The notes under the pieces are model-generated. The model worked only from the letters and a program-made list of their open reading frames with translations. It was not told where the DNA came from and did not search any database. From the NCBI GenBank assembly GCA_963565915.1, contig OY751491.1, forward strand, positions 1,674,001-1,738,000: a stretch of 64,000 nt of DNA, in the 5' to 3' direction. Positions within the stretch are counted from its first letter, which is position 1; each line of letters begins with the position of its first letter. The stretch is from Entoloma clypeatum. Taxonomy: Eukaryota; Basidiomycota; Agaricomycetes; Agaricales; Entolomataceae. The position numbers and the translations under genes were made by a program. Positions 1 to 11,407 of this stretch are shown piece by piece.

Positions 1-350
1 GCCCAATGGCCGCCTCTCATGCCCAACAGCCTCCCCTTGTGCCCAACAACCTCCAGGCATGTCCAATGGTTTCCTCTTGACCCCAGCAGCCTCCAGGCAT
101 GCCCAACGGCCACCTCTCATGCCCGACCCTGTCCTCTCAACCCCAACGGCCTCCAGGCATGCCCAATGGCCTCCTCTCAACCCCAACAACCTCCACTCAT
201 GCCCGGTGGTATCCCCTCGTGCCCAACTGCCTCCTTGCATGCCTAACCACCTCCACTCAACACCCAACGGCCTCCCCTTGACCCCAACAGCCTTCTCGCA
301 TGCCCAACGGCCGCCTCTCGTACCCAACCCTGTCCTCTGGCCTCACTAGT
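1..350. repeat. Minisatellite, about 20-bp GC-rich unit
   Basis: Tandem imperfect units of roughly 20 bp built on the core CCCAACGGCCTCC, with variants CATGCCCAATGGC and CTCAACCCCAAC. It runs off the left edge of the window. Several frames are open across it, but they only spell repeats of Met-Pro-Asn-Gly-Leu type with no domain, so I do not call genes. A related array lies at 45,860-46,360, and both are followed by similar AT-rich DNA (CACT...ATTACAT...TTTAG) and a short-word palindrome block. This suggests both are parts of one dispersed repeat family. Confidence 0.85.
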
Positions 351-394
351 ATTACATTTAAATTTAAACTTAGTTATATCATTTAATGTACACA

Positions 395-552
395 TAGAAG
401 GCTCGAGCAGCTCCCGAGCCAGAGCTGGAGCTTCGTCAGCTCAGCTTCCATGGGAAAAGCCAGTGGCATGGTTCATGTGGCTTCAGCTCCCCAATAACTC
501 GGCTCTGGCTTGAGCCGGCTCAGAGCCCAAGCTGCGGCAACACTACAGTGGA
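395..552. repeat. Short-word palindromic block (GAGCC/GGCTC words), probable hAT-like end
   Basis: Dense inverted copies of words such as GGCTCGAGC, GAGCCAGAGCTGG and GCTCAGAGCC. The block ends in AACACTA, the same tip seen at the right ends of the hAT-like elements at 1,416, 46,561 and 50,662. No left tip is visible, so this may be the right end of an element that includes the minisatellite at 1-350. Confidence 0.5.
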
Positions 553-879
553 CAGCCCAGAAGCATCAGATTGGGGGCAACTTTCGGCAGGCGTTTCAAC
601 ATGACTTTGCACTGGGCTGGATGCAGATGATGTGGTGGGGTTACCTGCTCCAGTTTCCAAGGTGAGATTGCAGGCAGAAGGAACATACTAGATATGATTG
701 AGCACATACCTTGCGGGGCAGATTTCTTCAGTGGCTGGCCATCTTTCCTCGGTCAGCCTACCTTTCCTGCATTAGGGCCGATTATTGACCCCTTTGGGCA
801 CCCACAGCCTTGATGAACCAGTTCGACTGTTGGCATCGGCATGGTATCCGACATCAAAACTTGTTGGGGGAGTCAAGTG
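553..879. other. Intergenic stretch without recognisable gene
   Basis: Only short open frames with no recognisable domain. I see no RNA gene or transposon tip here apart from the target duplication at 872-879 that belongs to the next element. Confidence 0.6.
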
Positions 880-1416
880 TAGTGTTCAAGGGTTCAGTCC
901 AGTCTGGTTTTTTGACCAAAAAATTGATGAACTGGAGACTGGCAGTTCATTTTTTTTTCTCCAAGGCTGAACAAACTGGACTGGACTGGTAAAGACTGGT
1001 TTAAACCAGTTTAAACTGGTAAAATCCTCAACCATTTATAAACCTACCAAAAGCCTGTTTTTTCAATCAAAACCTTGAAAATACACTCAATTTGTTATCA
1101 ATAACATGTTTCTCAAGCATTTTGGATATAAACTCTTGTAAAAATGATTGAAAACTGTATAAAACAACATCTTTGCCCATAAAAGTACAGTTTTGAATGA
1201 ATATATGATCAAAAACTGGAACCAGTTCATATTTTTCAGACCCAAAACTAGAACTGGGGATGAACCAGTCCAATTTTTTTCCAAATTTGGAGAGACTGGA
1301 GACTGGTTGAGCCCAAAATCAGTGAGACCTGAACTGCCAGTTCAGGTCTCTTCCAGTCCAGTCCAGTCCAGTTCAGATTCATTTTCCAGTTCATAAGACT
1401 GAATCCTTGAACACTA
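880..1416. mobile_element. Non-autonomous hAT-type element (MITE) with 8-bp target duplication
   Basis: The element starts TAGTGTTCAAGGGTTCAG and ends CTGAATCCTTGAACACTA, which are inverted copies. It is flanked on both sides by GTCAAGTG (872-879 and 1,417-1,424), a perfect 8-bp target site duplication. An 8-bp duplication and tips of this form are characteristic of the hAT superfamily. Inside both ends are many inverted words of the type CTGGACTGG, CCAGTCCAG and GTTTAAAC. There is no transposase frame, so it would need one in trans. It is 537 bp long. Confidence 0.88.
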
Positions 1417-1749
1417 GTCAAGTGGGCACATGTTTGGGTTCCAAATGTTGTTGACGACACGTGTGGTGGTGGGGCGGGCACAAGATTGAGAAAAGTAACA
1501 GGAAAACATGACGAGCAGTGGGGGGTGGGTTACTGCTGGTGTTGTTTGGCACTGTTACATTTGTTGAGCTGTGTATAGGTTTTCAAACTCAGTTAGGTCC
1601 ACACCTATAGACTGACTGCCCAAACACTAGGGGACAGTCAAACCTGAACTTGAGGTTCAAACTTGGTTCAAACCTTGGCCAGGCAATGCATTCTGGATGT
1701 GTCAAATCACATGGTACTTTGTTGATTCAAGTAGTAAGTCAAGTGACTA
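1417..1749. other. Intergenic stretch without recognisable gene
   Basis: Sequence between two MITEs, starting with the hAT duplication at 1,417-1,424. No domain-bearing frame, RNA gene or promoter was recognised. Confidence 0.6.
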
Positions 1750-2373
1750 TGGTGCAGTGTGCCTTAAAGCCGCTACTTTTGTACAACCAAAATTCCTCCT
1801 GAAAAAAAAGTCAGATTTCTTAGTCCTTTAGCCAAAATGCTTGTTTTGATGAGAGGAACAAAACCCTAAAACGGTTTGTCAAAATACTCAAAACTGTGGA
1901 AGTTCTTGTTTTTGGGGTGGTCGATTCCGCCGCCTAGTACCAAACAAGGTAATTACATGTCAAATTGGGCTGCGACCCGCTCTGGAACCCTTCTGTGCGA
2001 TGTGTAGCGCCGTGAACTGAATGCTTTGACCTGGATTTGAGCCTGTTTCGCATCCAGTCCACCCCGATATGCCTCCATCCATCTTTTCATCCTATGCTCC
2101 CATTTCCGGATGGTCTCAACGGATACTGATGCAAGTCAACTGTTTCCCTCTGGGATTTTGCAGCCTGGGCTCTCACAGCAGCAGCTCTCTGTGCTTTCGT
2201 GGACAACAGCATAGCGTAGGGAGGTTTAAAAACGGTATTTTTCTATTGCAAATTACTGTAGGATATCCAACCCCTTGTTGCGGCCCCCGCTCTTCCCATG
2301 ACAAATTTGAATTTTTTTTGCCGGGCAATTCCGCCGCTGTCCAAAAGTGGCGGCCGTAAGGCGCACTGCACCA
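1750..2373. mobile_element. TA-flanked MITE (Tc1/mariner-like target)
   Basis: TGGTGCAGTGTGCCTTAAAG at the left end is matched by an inverted copy ending GGCGCACTGCACCA at the right end; similarity extends about 32 bp inwards (GCCGCYACTTTTG). Both tips abut TA (1,748-1,749 and 2,374-2,375). A TA target is typical of the Tc1/mariner superfamily. It is 624 bp long with no convincing transposase frame, so it is called non-autonomous. The frames at 2,069-2,359 and 2,243-2,521 have no recognisable domain. Confidence 0.75.
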
Positions 2374-2633
2374 TAGACTTACATGTATTCAGCCAGTATA
2401 ATGGGTGTTTCATCACTAGATAAATGATGATAGTATGACACAGGCTATTGAACAAGATGATACAGCAATAACATGCATTATAAAAAGTAGTATCACAATA
2501 CCCTACATACAATACAAGCAAGAGGCCATCATATAAAGAATCTAATTCTCGAGGCGATGTCCATGATGGTCAAGACCAAACAGGTTGGCTAAGAGAAACA
2601 AATCCATCAGCTTTCTGTAGCATTCAACAATAT

Positions 2634-5600
2634 TCATAACCTACCAAGTTCCCTGATGGAGAGTCCTGAACGAGAAATAAAAGTTACGCAGATTGACAAG
2701 ACAAGCAAAGAAAAGACGCACGGCCAATCTTCTTTGCAGACCCTTCTCCCAAACTTCCATCAGCGAGAAGTTTCTAAGAAAAGATGTTGCGATTAGATCA
2801 GTTCCAGACCTTTTCGATACTCAGACATACCTTTCTTTCTTGCATCGCCAAAACCCGATCCTCAACGGTATCAGAGATCACAAGTCGTTGTACAACGACA
2901 GGCCTGGTCTGGCCAAGTCGGTGAACACTAGCACATCACGACGCCGCGGATGATAAGTCCAAGCTCCCGATTCGCAGAATAACAAAGGATACAGACCGAT
3001 CAAATGACTGGGCTTCAATCGCCTGGGACCACCCGAGATCGAGAGAGATCACATTGTTCGCGCGAGTAAGATTCAGACCGACACCTACGATAAAGCTCAG
3101 TTGAACCACCTTGGAAACGACCAAAATAACGCACCACCACACTTCAAGGACATGAGCATTACCCGGGCCTTATCTTTGGACATGAACACGCGGACAGCCT
3201 GGTCGCGTTTGGAACGAGTCATGTCGCCCTGATACCTAAAAAAAGGCGTGGCGATCAGGTACTGGAACTCAAGGAAAAGATCCCGAACTTACTTGACATG
3301 AATGACGCCCGCCTCTGTCAAATAGTCCGAGACAAGTGAGAGGCATCCCGTCCATTGAGAAACCACCATTGTCTAGTGAAGATGTTCGCCGGATGGTTGG
3401 GAACGAGGAAATAGATGATACAAACCTTCTCATCTGGACGATCCTCCACCAGCTTGCGAAGCTGTTCCATCATAAACTGCGCCAGCACGGTATCAGATCA
3501 CCCAGTCAATGACGAGCCCAAATCCAGTACGCACCTTCATCTTCGTGGAGGGCAAAAACTTCGGCAGAAGCTTGATCTTATCAGCAGACACAGAAACCTT
3601 CCTCCCGAAAAGGACCTCGGTCTCCTCTGGCGATTCCTCCATCTCCTCATCAGAGTCCAACACAACATTCGCCTTTCGTTTCCCCAGACTCTTCTTCAAC
3701 AGGCGGCGCGCGTCCTTCTCTTCTTCATCTTCGCCATCCTCAACAATGAAGTCACTCATATCGTCGTCGTCGTCGTCATCTTCCGACTCTTCCTCGGAAA
3801 CTAATTCATCATCGGGGTCAACAATGCGCCGGCGTTTCGTCGCTCTTTCTTTCTTCCTCCCCTTCCCCTTGCCACCCTTGAGATGGATCGTACCGTCGGC
3901 CAGCTCCACATCTTCGGACTTGACTTTCTTCAAGCCCGCTGGTAAGAGATCTTCGTCCGAAGGCAAAAAGGCATCGCGAGAGAACAGCTTCTCGGAGCAG
4001 ATGGGGCTTCGACAAGCAGGACCTGTTGTCGCATCCTCCATTACAAAAATCCAAGTTGTAGACAAAAATAAACTTACAAGGACGTTCATTTGCTCCATAC
4101 CTTGCAGGCTCATCAGGAGCAACAGTCAGCGGAGTATTGATAACATCAGCTAGATAGAACGTGATCAGGCCTTCAACTCAGGCAAGGAAGGACTGCCCAA
4201 CGTACCGAGACATTCACGACAGAATACATGCGCGCAAGGCGTGATCACAGCATCCGTAAGGGCATCAAAACATATCGGACACTCCTCATCGTCCGCAACT
4301 GCATCAGCAGACTAGCAACTCCGCGTGAGCAAATCACAAACAACAATGAAACAACAACAAACGCAAGAAAAACGGACCTCTTTCTCCGCCTTCATACGCT
4401 GTAACGCCGCGTCCTTGAACCTCTCCTTCATCTTCGTCACAAACTCGGGCGAAACAAGCCGCCGGGCACGCGTCAGCTCGGTCGTCAATTCTGGTTTGGA
4501 GCCATCATCCACCTCATCCGGCGAGATGAAGGCGGCAGAGCCCTCTTGGATGAGTGAGGGGTGAGAACAGATCTGGCGCAGGCGTAGCAAGAGTACAAGA
4601 ACTTGGGAATAATTCCTGCACAAAGACCGGTGAGAAAACCTAGAGGAGTCGGAAGTAGATGAAGCTTACTTCAAAACAGTGCCGGCCCTGAGATAACGGT
4701 TGAAATTCGCTTGCGCGCCACGTTCAACCTGGCGAGGAAATCCCTAGATCAGCGGAAGGCAACGACGAACACTGGATAAGACACATACCATATTGTACAC
4801 ATCTCTCTCCTCCGGAGAGAACTCAAGTTTCACAAGGGTTACAGCTTTACCAGGCAACTCGATGAGCCTCTTTCCATCCAACATGGAATCCTTCATGCGC
4901 CGCAAAATAAACGTAGTGATAACAGTCTGTAGCCGAGACACGGCAAGGGTGGCTATGATACAACCATAAGAATCCCCCAAGTAGACGACAAGAGAAGAAC
5001 ACACGATTCTTCTTCTCCAAAATACCAATATGGCTCTGAAATTCCTGAAAATCGTACCACGGCCTGACCTTCAAAAATCTCAGGTATCCATAGACATCGA
5101 CAAGACTGTTGATGATCGGCGTCCTGAAAGAAATCAAAATCTCCAATCAACCACGACGAATAATGCCCACCCAGTCAGACACCACCGGTAGCTCGCTTCA
5201 AGGTCCGTAACAGCCCTGGACATCCCTAAATTTACCGAAATTAATCACCCAAACCCTGATCCACCGAACCCGAAAGCCACTCACGCGTCCTGCGGTTCCG
5301 AATCGACTGAGCCTCATCAAGAACAATCCGATAGAACTATCAATCTCGTCATCTTCCCGCGATCATAAATCAGGCAAACGATACCCACCTCAACTTGGAA
5401 CAGCAGCCCACGTCCCTTCCTCGACCTGCGATCGTCCGAAACGTCATCGTCATCAGATACGATGAAACCTTGCTTTTTCTTCTTCTTTGCCTTCAACTTC
5501 TTTTTTTGCTCATTCTCCAAGTCTGGCCATTCAAGAGCCATGGTCTACCAAGCAAACGCAAGTTAGGATATGCAGAGATGAGGTAGACAGACAGGATGTC

Positions 5601-8247
5601 AGATACTCACAGAGTAAGTCGTAAGAACGACATCATACTTCAACAGTTCCTGTTTCCTCCTTGGTTTCGATGAACCTGCACCCAAACGGGAAGCCATCAA
5701 AGGCCATCCAAAATGGGAGAAACACGACACATAAACTGACCATGATACACCAAAACATTCAGATCGCAGTTCGTCTTCATCTCAATCTCCATCTTCCACT
5801 GATCCAACAGTGCCGCAGGCGTGATAATAAGGTTAGTCTTACACATCGGGTTCTCAGACCGATTCTTGACGATAGTCGCAATCCTAGATTCCCAACAAAC
5901 CGTAAGCTCACAAGCTCACAAACCCCTCGAAAGCCAACTGACATCTGCACAGTCTAAAAAGTACCACATATAAGTACCACCCCCGACGATAGATAGAAAC
6001 GGAACACCAACCTTTCCAAGCCCCATATCATCTCCCAGAGCCCCGCCCTTCAAATGCGACTTCTCCTTCTCCACCATCCACGCCACACCAATCGTCTGGT
6101 GCGGCATCAGCGCCACTTCCATCCCCGGCATCAAATCATACTGCGTCTGCAGCCCCAACTTCTCCAACGCCTCGTCAACCGTCGCGTTCCCGTCAAACGC
6201 CTCGGCATTCCCTGCTTCCACCAAAAACTTGTCGATGCTTCAATCCCAAAAAAAAAAAAAAAAAGAAAGAGGAAAACCAAATCAGCATGACGCCTTAAAC
6301 ATCGAAAGGGAAAAGAAAAACATACTCGTCAGCTTTAGCCTGCGGGCCAATAAACATATCTCTCCCCCTCCCGTAGTAGTCGCCGTTGTCATCAAAGTTT
6401 TCCGCGTTCCCCAGGGGCGCAATCATAGGCACAATCGGACCAACCAGCTGCATCACCACGTCCGGGAGCCCATATAACCCTTGCCCAGGCACATCCTCAT
6501 GATGTGGGCCTTGAACAGGTGGGGGAGGAGGTGTGAGCTTCGAGCTCGACGCCACTAACTGCGGCTGTGGCTGCGGCTGTGGCTGCGACTGTGGCTGGTT
6601 CACCCCCGGCACCTGGGGGAACGCCTGTGTCTCGTTCTGCAACACAGGCACAGGCTTCACCCACCCACTCATATCCACCTTGACATCAGGCTCCTGTTTC
6701 GTCACCTGCGCTATCCCAGGCCCAACCCAGCTCAACGACGCCGTCGCCGACAGCGGCCTCTTCACCGTGCTCACACTCGGGATGGCCGCATTGTACTCCT
6801 CCTTCAGCTTCCTCAAGCGTTGCAGCTCCGCCTCACACTTGATCATCTTCGTTCTGTCCGACTTGGTGAGCTTCCGTGAGCTCTTGGCGAGGAGGCGGCT
6901 ATATGCGCTCTGCTGCTGCGAGATGAAGAGCTGTACGCTCTCGATCTTCGCGCGGATGTCTTCGATTGAGGCAGCTGGCTCGGCGGGGGTGAGAGCGCAG
7001 ACGTTCTGGGAGGAGCCGGTGTTGCGGTCGACAGCCGCCAACGGGACCTTGGGAGACAGAAAGTCGAGTTTCAAGCGCTTGAGCAATCCTTTAGGGTCGT
7101 CGCTGCTGGATGCAAACTCGACGGCGTCCGACGAGCGTTTGGAGGGCAAGGTGTGCTTGGGATCGGATTTTAGCGGGGAAGGATGAGACACCAGTCTGGA
7201 TGGTGTTTCGGTTGATAAAGACGAAGGAAGCGCTGGATATAGACTCGCGCCAGTCTTGACATCGGAAGTCTCCGGCTTCACGCGCACCAAGGAAGATGGT
7301 CCGCGGGCTGGATGAGGCAAGGATGAAGAGGCGGACGAAAGCGCCGGATAAAGCTTGGCAATTGTGGGCGTCAAGGCAACCTCCGATGGCTCCGGTTTTA
7401 CTCGCACCAAAGACGAGAGCTTGCGCGCGGGCTGGGAGTGAGAGGGAGTGAGAAGGGGACTCGACATTGGACTTCTGGTGGCTGGAGAAGAAGACGCAGG
7501 GGAGTCAAGGGTGGCTAACAGGCTTGAAGTCTCCTTTTTGACCAAAAGTGGCCTGGGTGCAGAGGGCGTCTATGCCAAATGAATTTAACGCGTCGAAAAA
7601 ACGCGAGTGATGCATGTCCCTTACATTCGTAACACCAGAGATGGCGTGTTTCTTAGCTAGATGTTCTGCTTTGACGCGCAGGTGGCGATTCTTTATATGT
7701 GTCGGATGTTCCGCAATGTGAAACTGAGTGGAAAGGGGGTTGTTATTTGAAGGGGAGCTTATAAAAAATAGTAGGTGTGCTTACTCGATAAGGCGACAGA
7801 GACCCGAATCCGACACTCAAGCCACCGTCGCGTACCTTGCCACGCTTGACAAGGGCGATGACAACGCCTTCGCAGCCAGTTTCTCGGCATGCTACTGTTC
7901 CGTCTACATGAAAGAGATCAGAATTTTTTTTTGGCATGAACATTTTAACAAGTGGTACTGACAGCCACGCCCGGGTTCTAAAGTCAGTCGAAACTGTACG
8001 ACGCGACTTCAGTTTTCCATCCCAAAGACGCACCGGGGAAAATGACTCACATTTAAATCGTATGGGTATACTTGATAATGCAACGAAAGCTCGTCCAGAA
8101 GGGCCTTTGGCACGCTCGAACTCTGCGACGCGTCAGTCATGTAAGGGACACGAAGAACGGCGTGGCGCAACGTACAGAAGCATTGCTGGGAGATCCGAGA
8201 CAGTCTTTGGCGATGGCCACGAGCTTGTCTGGTGAAAGGGACTCCAT
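2634..8247 (-). CDS. SNF2-family helicase with RING finger (Uls1/Rad5/Rad16 type)
   Basis: ATP-dependent chromatin or SUMO-targeted translocase, expected in the nucleus. Joining exons by eye gives about 1,400 residues and more than 15 introns. The start is ATG 8,247-8,245 and the stop is TGA 2,636-2,634 after a terminal [10 protein letters not shown]. Visible in order: a C-x4-C...H-x3-H-like N-terminal stretch (about 7,890-7,690); a long Ser/Pro/Gln-rich disordered region (7,570-6,320); [18 protein letters not shown] leading to motif [12 protein letters not shown] (6,014-6,046); motif Ia [12 protein letters not shown] (near 5,830); a Lys-rich insert; motif II DEAQ (5,307-5,318); [19 protein letters not shown] finger CPICFDAL...CAHVFCREC (about 4,200-4,290) between the helicase lobes; a long acidic/basic insert; [19 protein letters not shown]; and motif [11 protein letters not shown] (about 2,900). 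A RING between lobes is the Rad5/Rad16/Uls1 layout. All key motifs are present and nothing looks broken. The family is certain; the exact ortholog is not. A 14-G run lies just upstream of the start. Confidence 0.93.
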
Positions 8248-8258
8248 GGTCACACAGT

Positions 8259-8279
8259 GGGGGGGGGGGGGGAGGGGGG
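8259..8279. promoter_or_regulatory. G homopolymer just upstream of the helicase start
   Basis: Fourteen G followed by A and six G on the plus strand, which is a poly-C tract in the 5' leader of the minus-strand helicase gene, about 11 bp before its ATG. It could form a G-quadruplex on the non-template-side complement or be a length-variable microsatellite. No function is shown by sequence alone. Confidence 0.5.
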
Positions 8280-8417
8280 CAGAGAAAAAGTGATTGTTGG
8301 GGTATAAAAAGAGCGTCGCGACGACAATGAACTGGACGCGCTTTGCCTTCCCACGCTAATTTGAAATGCCAGTTACCAATATAATCCAATCTCCGCAGCA
8401 TCGCCACAAAGGGGTAG

Positions 8418-8440
8418 TAACGGGATATTAGTCTCCCCTA
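8418..8440 (+). repeat. Imperfect direct repeat flanking the MITE pair (left copy)
   Basis: TAACGGGATATTAGTCTCCC is matched by TAACGGGATATCTCTCTCAC at 9,916-9,938, about 18 of 23 positions when the following CTA is included. The two copies bracket the two abutting MITEs. Too long for an ordinary target duplication; its origin is unclear. Confidence 0.5.
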
Positions 8441-8477
8441 GGCAGACTTTGTATATTGATGACAGTCGATCGATATA

Positions 8478-9147
8478 CTATGGGTGACCGGGTGTTGCAA
8501 AACTTTTTAAAGAGGGCTTATCGTGCTACATCCACTTCCTCAAATGACTTGATTCTTTTACCTCGTACAGCCTGGCTTTCTGGCTTTAATTCTCTCCACT
8601 TGATCTTGAGGATATGTGGCAAGGAAAAATAACTGGAGCGGGATGAAATTGGCACACCATTTTCACTAGGTTATGCAAAATATGTCACACTGGGGTCACA
8701 TCATAATTTACGTCTCCACCTTGCAGGAGAGCCTCGGTTGGCACCTGCCTCTTTGGGGAGGTCCTGTTGGAGTTCGAACCATACAACGCTCGATGAGTTT
8801 TGTTGTCACGCTCAAGATTCGACAAGTGTCCACGTCTTGTATATCTCATGCTTCTGTCCCGGAGAAATTGTTTTAAGGATGAATAACAATGAAACATATC
8901 ATATCCCAAAGGATGAAGGTGCCCGCTCAAACATCAATTCTACCAAGATAGCACAAGCTCGAAAATTGTGGTTTTTCATGGGTTTTGAGCTCTGATTTCA
9001 TTGAGAGACAGGAATTTCATGGATTGAAGTTACAGTGGTCTCCTAAAGTGCTTAAAGATTCCCGATCTATGAGACATCAGTTGCTAAAGATGCGGGAATG
9101 CACCCATCGGAGAAATTAGGTGATTTTGCAACACAGGTCACCCATAG
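8478..9147. mobile_element. TA-flanked MITE 1 of an abutting pair
   Basis: The left tip CTATGGGTGACCGGGTGTTG (after TA at 8,476-8,477) is inverted at the right as CAACACAGGTCACCCATAG (before TA at 9,148-9,149). Similarity continues to TTGCAAAA, about 25 bp in all. The TA target is Tc1/mariner-like. It is 670 bp long; the frames inside lack transposase motifs. Confidence 0.78.
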
Positions 9148-9149
9148 TA

Positions 9150-9915
9150 CACTCTGCTCTCAGACGCGCTCACTTTGGCAGAGTACGATTTTTCCCACAC
9201 ATTTATTCCCACATACGAACATGTGACACCAATCAATCGCGTGTCGCGACGCGCGATTTATTGTTTACTGGCTGTATTCCCTATATCCTTGATCGTCATG
9301 CTGCCAAACTTCAATCTTACAGTGTGGGTAACACCGCTTCGTTCACAAGGAACTTTGTTTGGTTCTATGGGGACTGGTATTTTCCAATATGGATCCCCCA
9401 ATCACATCCTTGGGCAACAGTATCCCCCCAACTCCTGGAACGGCTCCTCCTGCATCCAAACCACGTTGTAAAACTCCACAGAAACGTCAAAATGATGAAA
9501 GCAAAGCTCCCGTTTCAAGTTCGGCTCCGAAGAAGGCAAAAACCCTTGCCAATTCACTCACAGTTACAAATGCTTGAGGGTTGGGTCACGAGAAAAGGAG
9601 TACGAACATCAGCATGTAGCTTTCCTGACCCTGTAGCTATGATAGCCAGCACCATCGAGAGCATGCGTAATGCCGTCCAGCTGATAATCATGGGGCGAGT
9701 AAGGTAGTCGATCATTTAGAATGCGTCGGCAGAGGTCCCAGCCTTCTGGATCACGGAATCTGAACGGCGGTGTAGTGTTGTTGGCCATTTTTCGTCTGGC
9801 TGGAGACGTGGTGACGCGTCATTAACGGACGCGCTGGCAGGCGTGGGATAAAAACGTGATTTCTGGTGTGGGAAAAAATCGTACTCTGCCAAACCGTGCG
9901 CGTCTTGTAGCAGAC
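9150..9915. mobile_element. TA-flanked MITE 2, directly abutting MITE 1
   Basis: Inverted ends include AGACGCGC, then TTTGGCAGAGTACGATTTTT and CCCACAC at the left (9,174-9,200), with the complement at 9,866-9,893. Weaker pairing continues outwards to TCTGCT and a TA on each side (9,148-9,149 and 9,916-9,917). The left TA appears to be the right TA of MITE 1, as expected if this element landed in that TA. A short protein-like frame inside is listed separately. Confidence 0.72.
9390..9577 (+). pseudogene. Possible remnant N-terminus of a transposase inside MITE 2
   Basis: The frame begins MDPPITSLGNSIPPTP and continues Pro/Ser/Lys-rich to KKAKTLANSLTVTNA, 62 residues with no domain. Basic, proline-rich N-terminal leaders of this kind are common in eukaryotic DNA transposases. 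Its place in the middle of a TIR element suggests a leftover from an internal deletion. This is inference only; it could also be chance. Confidence 0.3.
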
Positions 9916-9938
9916 TAACGGGATATCTCTCTCACCTA

Positions 9939-10301
9939 AAAACAAAGTTCTGCGCTGGCACCTGGCACTTCTGAAGCCGAGCCCGAAAACCACCCTGCCA
10001 CAATACTCACGACTGGCAGCTGTTGCCATTTGCATCCCTCTCTAAAATTGGTGATGAGAACCCATTTCGTTTCTAGAAGGCGGATGTCCATCGATCGCAC
10101 CAGTATTCTCGGGCAGTGAGATCATCTGTATCATCCAGCCACCCGTGACAGTTTCCATTTCCTCCCCCTCTGGCCGTCAGCAACTTTCCTAGATCACATT
10201 CCGGACTGACTTCATAATGCCCACCTCGTGGTGTCCGTGCGGCAAACACCCTTTCTCTACCCCGAGTGCTGTCAAACAGTCTCTTCAAAGCGTTTGACGA
10301 C
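9939..10301. other. Intergenic, upstream of the BTB gene
   Basis: No supported gene. The frames on the minus strand (9,751-10,303) carry no recognisable domain. The segment should hold the promoter of the BTB gene starting at 10,302, but I cannot point to a clear TATA box. Confidence 0.5.
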
Positions 10302-11296
10302 ATGGATATCTTCCACCATCCGGATCATGTCCCTCAAGTTTGGTTCGACGACGGAAATCTCATTCTCCAGGCTCAAGAAACCCGCTTCCGCGTCTTCAAA
10401 GGGCTCTTGGCCAATAAATCATCGGTCTTCAGCACTATGCTGTCTTTACCGCAGCCTCCCGAAGAAGAATTCGCCGACGGATGTCCTATCATCCACTTTC
10501 AAGATTCTGCACAGGAGATGGGCTGTTTTCTAAAAGCTATCTATGATTCAAGGTACTCCCCCACCCTCCCACCAAACAAACATTACTAAACTTCAACCCA
10601 CCAGCTTCTTCGAACCCCCACCAACCGAAACTCATCCAACCATCATCGCCAGCATCCTTCGCCTCAGCGCCAAATACGACGTCCCCTACCTCCGGTGGCG
10701 CGCCCTCCAACATCTCGACACTCTACCCGCTCACCCTCTCCCTCTTCGACAAGCGCCAAGACACACGCACCACCCCCTGGATCGCTAACACCGCCTTTTT
10801 CATCTCCACCATCGCGCGCGACCTCGACCTCCTCTGGCTCCTCCCCTCCGCCCTCTACTGCGTCTGCAGCTGCCCCCTGTCTGAGATCGCCACGGGCTTC
10901 ATGTGGTCCGGCAGCCTCACACACATGGCCCCCGTCGACCGCGACGCGTGTCTCCGCGCGCTAGCCCCCCTCACAAATGTCGAGCACCTCGATGTCCTCG
11001 CGTTCTTGACCAAGACCGATACGGTCGGATGCACATCACGCATGGAGTGCGCAGAGGGGAAGCTGGCGTCCCTAAGAGTGCTGAATGCCTTGCGGGATAT
11101 CGTGCATCCACTCGACGCGTTTTACGGCAGATGGGAAACATATTCAAAGTCGGTTTGCGCGCCGTGCCTGGAGAAGTCAAAGTCCTTGCATGACGCCGCG
11201 AGAACGAGGTTATGGGAAAGTCTACCCGGACTCTTTGGGTTACCACCCTGGGATAAATTGGCGGAGATGCAGAGGAAGGCGCTGAAAGATTCATAA
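10302..11296 (+). pseudogene. BTB/POZ domain protein, copy 1, with a frameshift
   Basis: A family much expanded in mushroom-forming fungi; BTB folds mediate dimerisation and adaptor binding. Start ATG 10,302; exon 1 runs to 10,552 (VWFDDGNLILQAQETRFRVF, KSSVFSTMLSLPQ), intron 10,553-10,604 (GT...AG), exon 2 from 10,605 (SFFEPPPTETHPTIIASILR, KYDVPYL). In exon 2, after QHLDT at about 10,718-10,723, the reading frame must shift from one frame to the next to continue as YPLTLSLFDKRQ and RDLDLLWLLPSALYCV. Copy 2 is colinear here without the shift. The C-terminal half is then open to the stop at 11,296, with CAPCLEKSKSLHD and LPGLFGLPPWDKL, the usual end of this family. The frameshift makes a full product unlikely unless it is a sequence error or an unseen intron. 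Confidence 0.82.
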
Positions 11297-11407
11297 GCTA
11301 ATGTTCCGGATGTTCACCTTAGCTATGGCAAGACATGTATGTACACCCATTTCTGTCGTTAAAATAATACGTTACATAAGCAACTCATCGTCATCATTGT
11401 CAGACCC

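Noticed and set aside
19..349. Three overlapping plus-strand ORFs at the left edge
   Set aside because: They are translations of a tandem repeat with no stop in any plus frame, not independent proteins.
3493..4153. Long ORFs on the plus strand across 3,509-4,153
   Set aside because: Shadow of the acidic insert of the minus-strand helicase (runs of Ser mirror runs of Asp/Glu).
9120..9707. 195-codon plus-strand ORF
   Set aside because: It spans the junction of two MITEs and the inverted repeat of the second, with no domain; likely chance.
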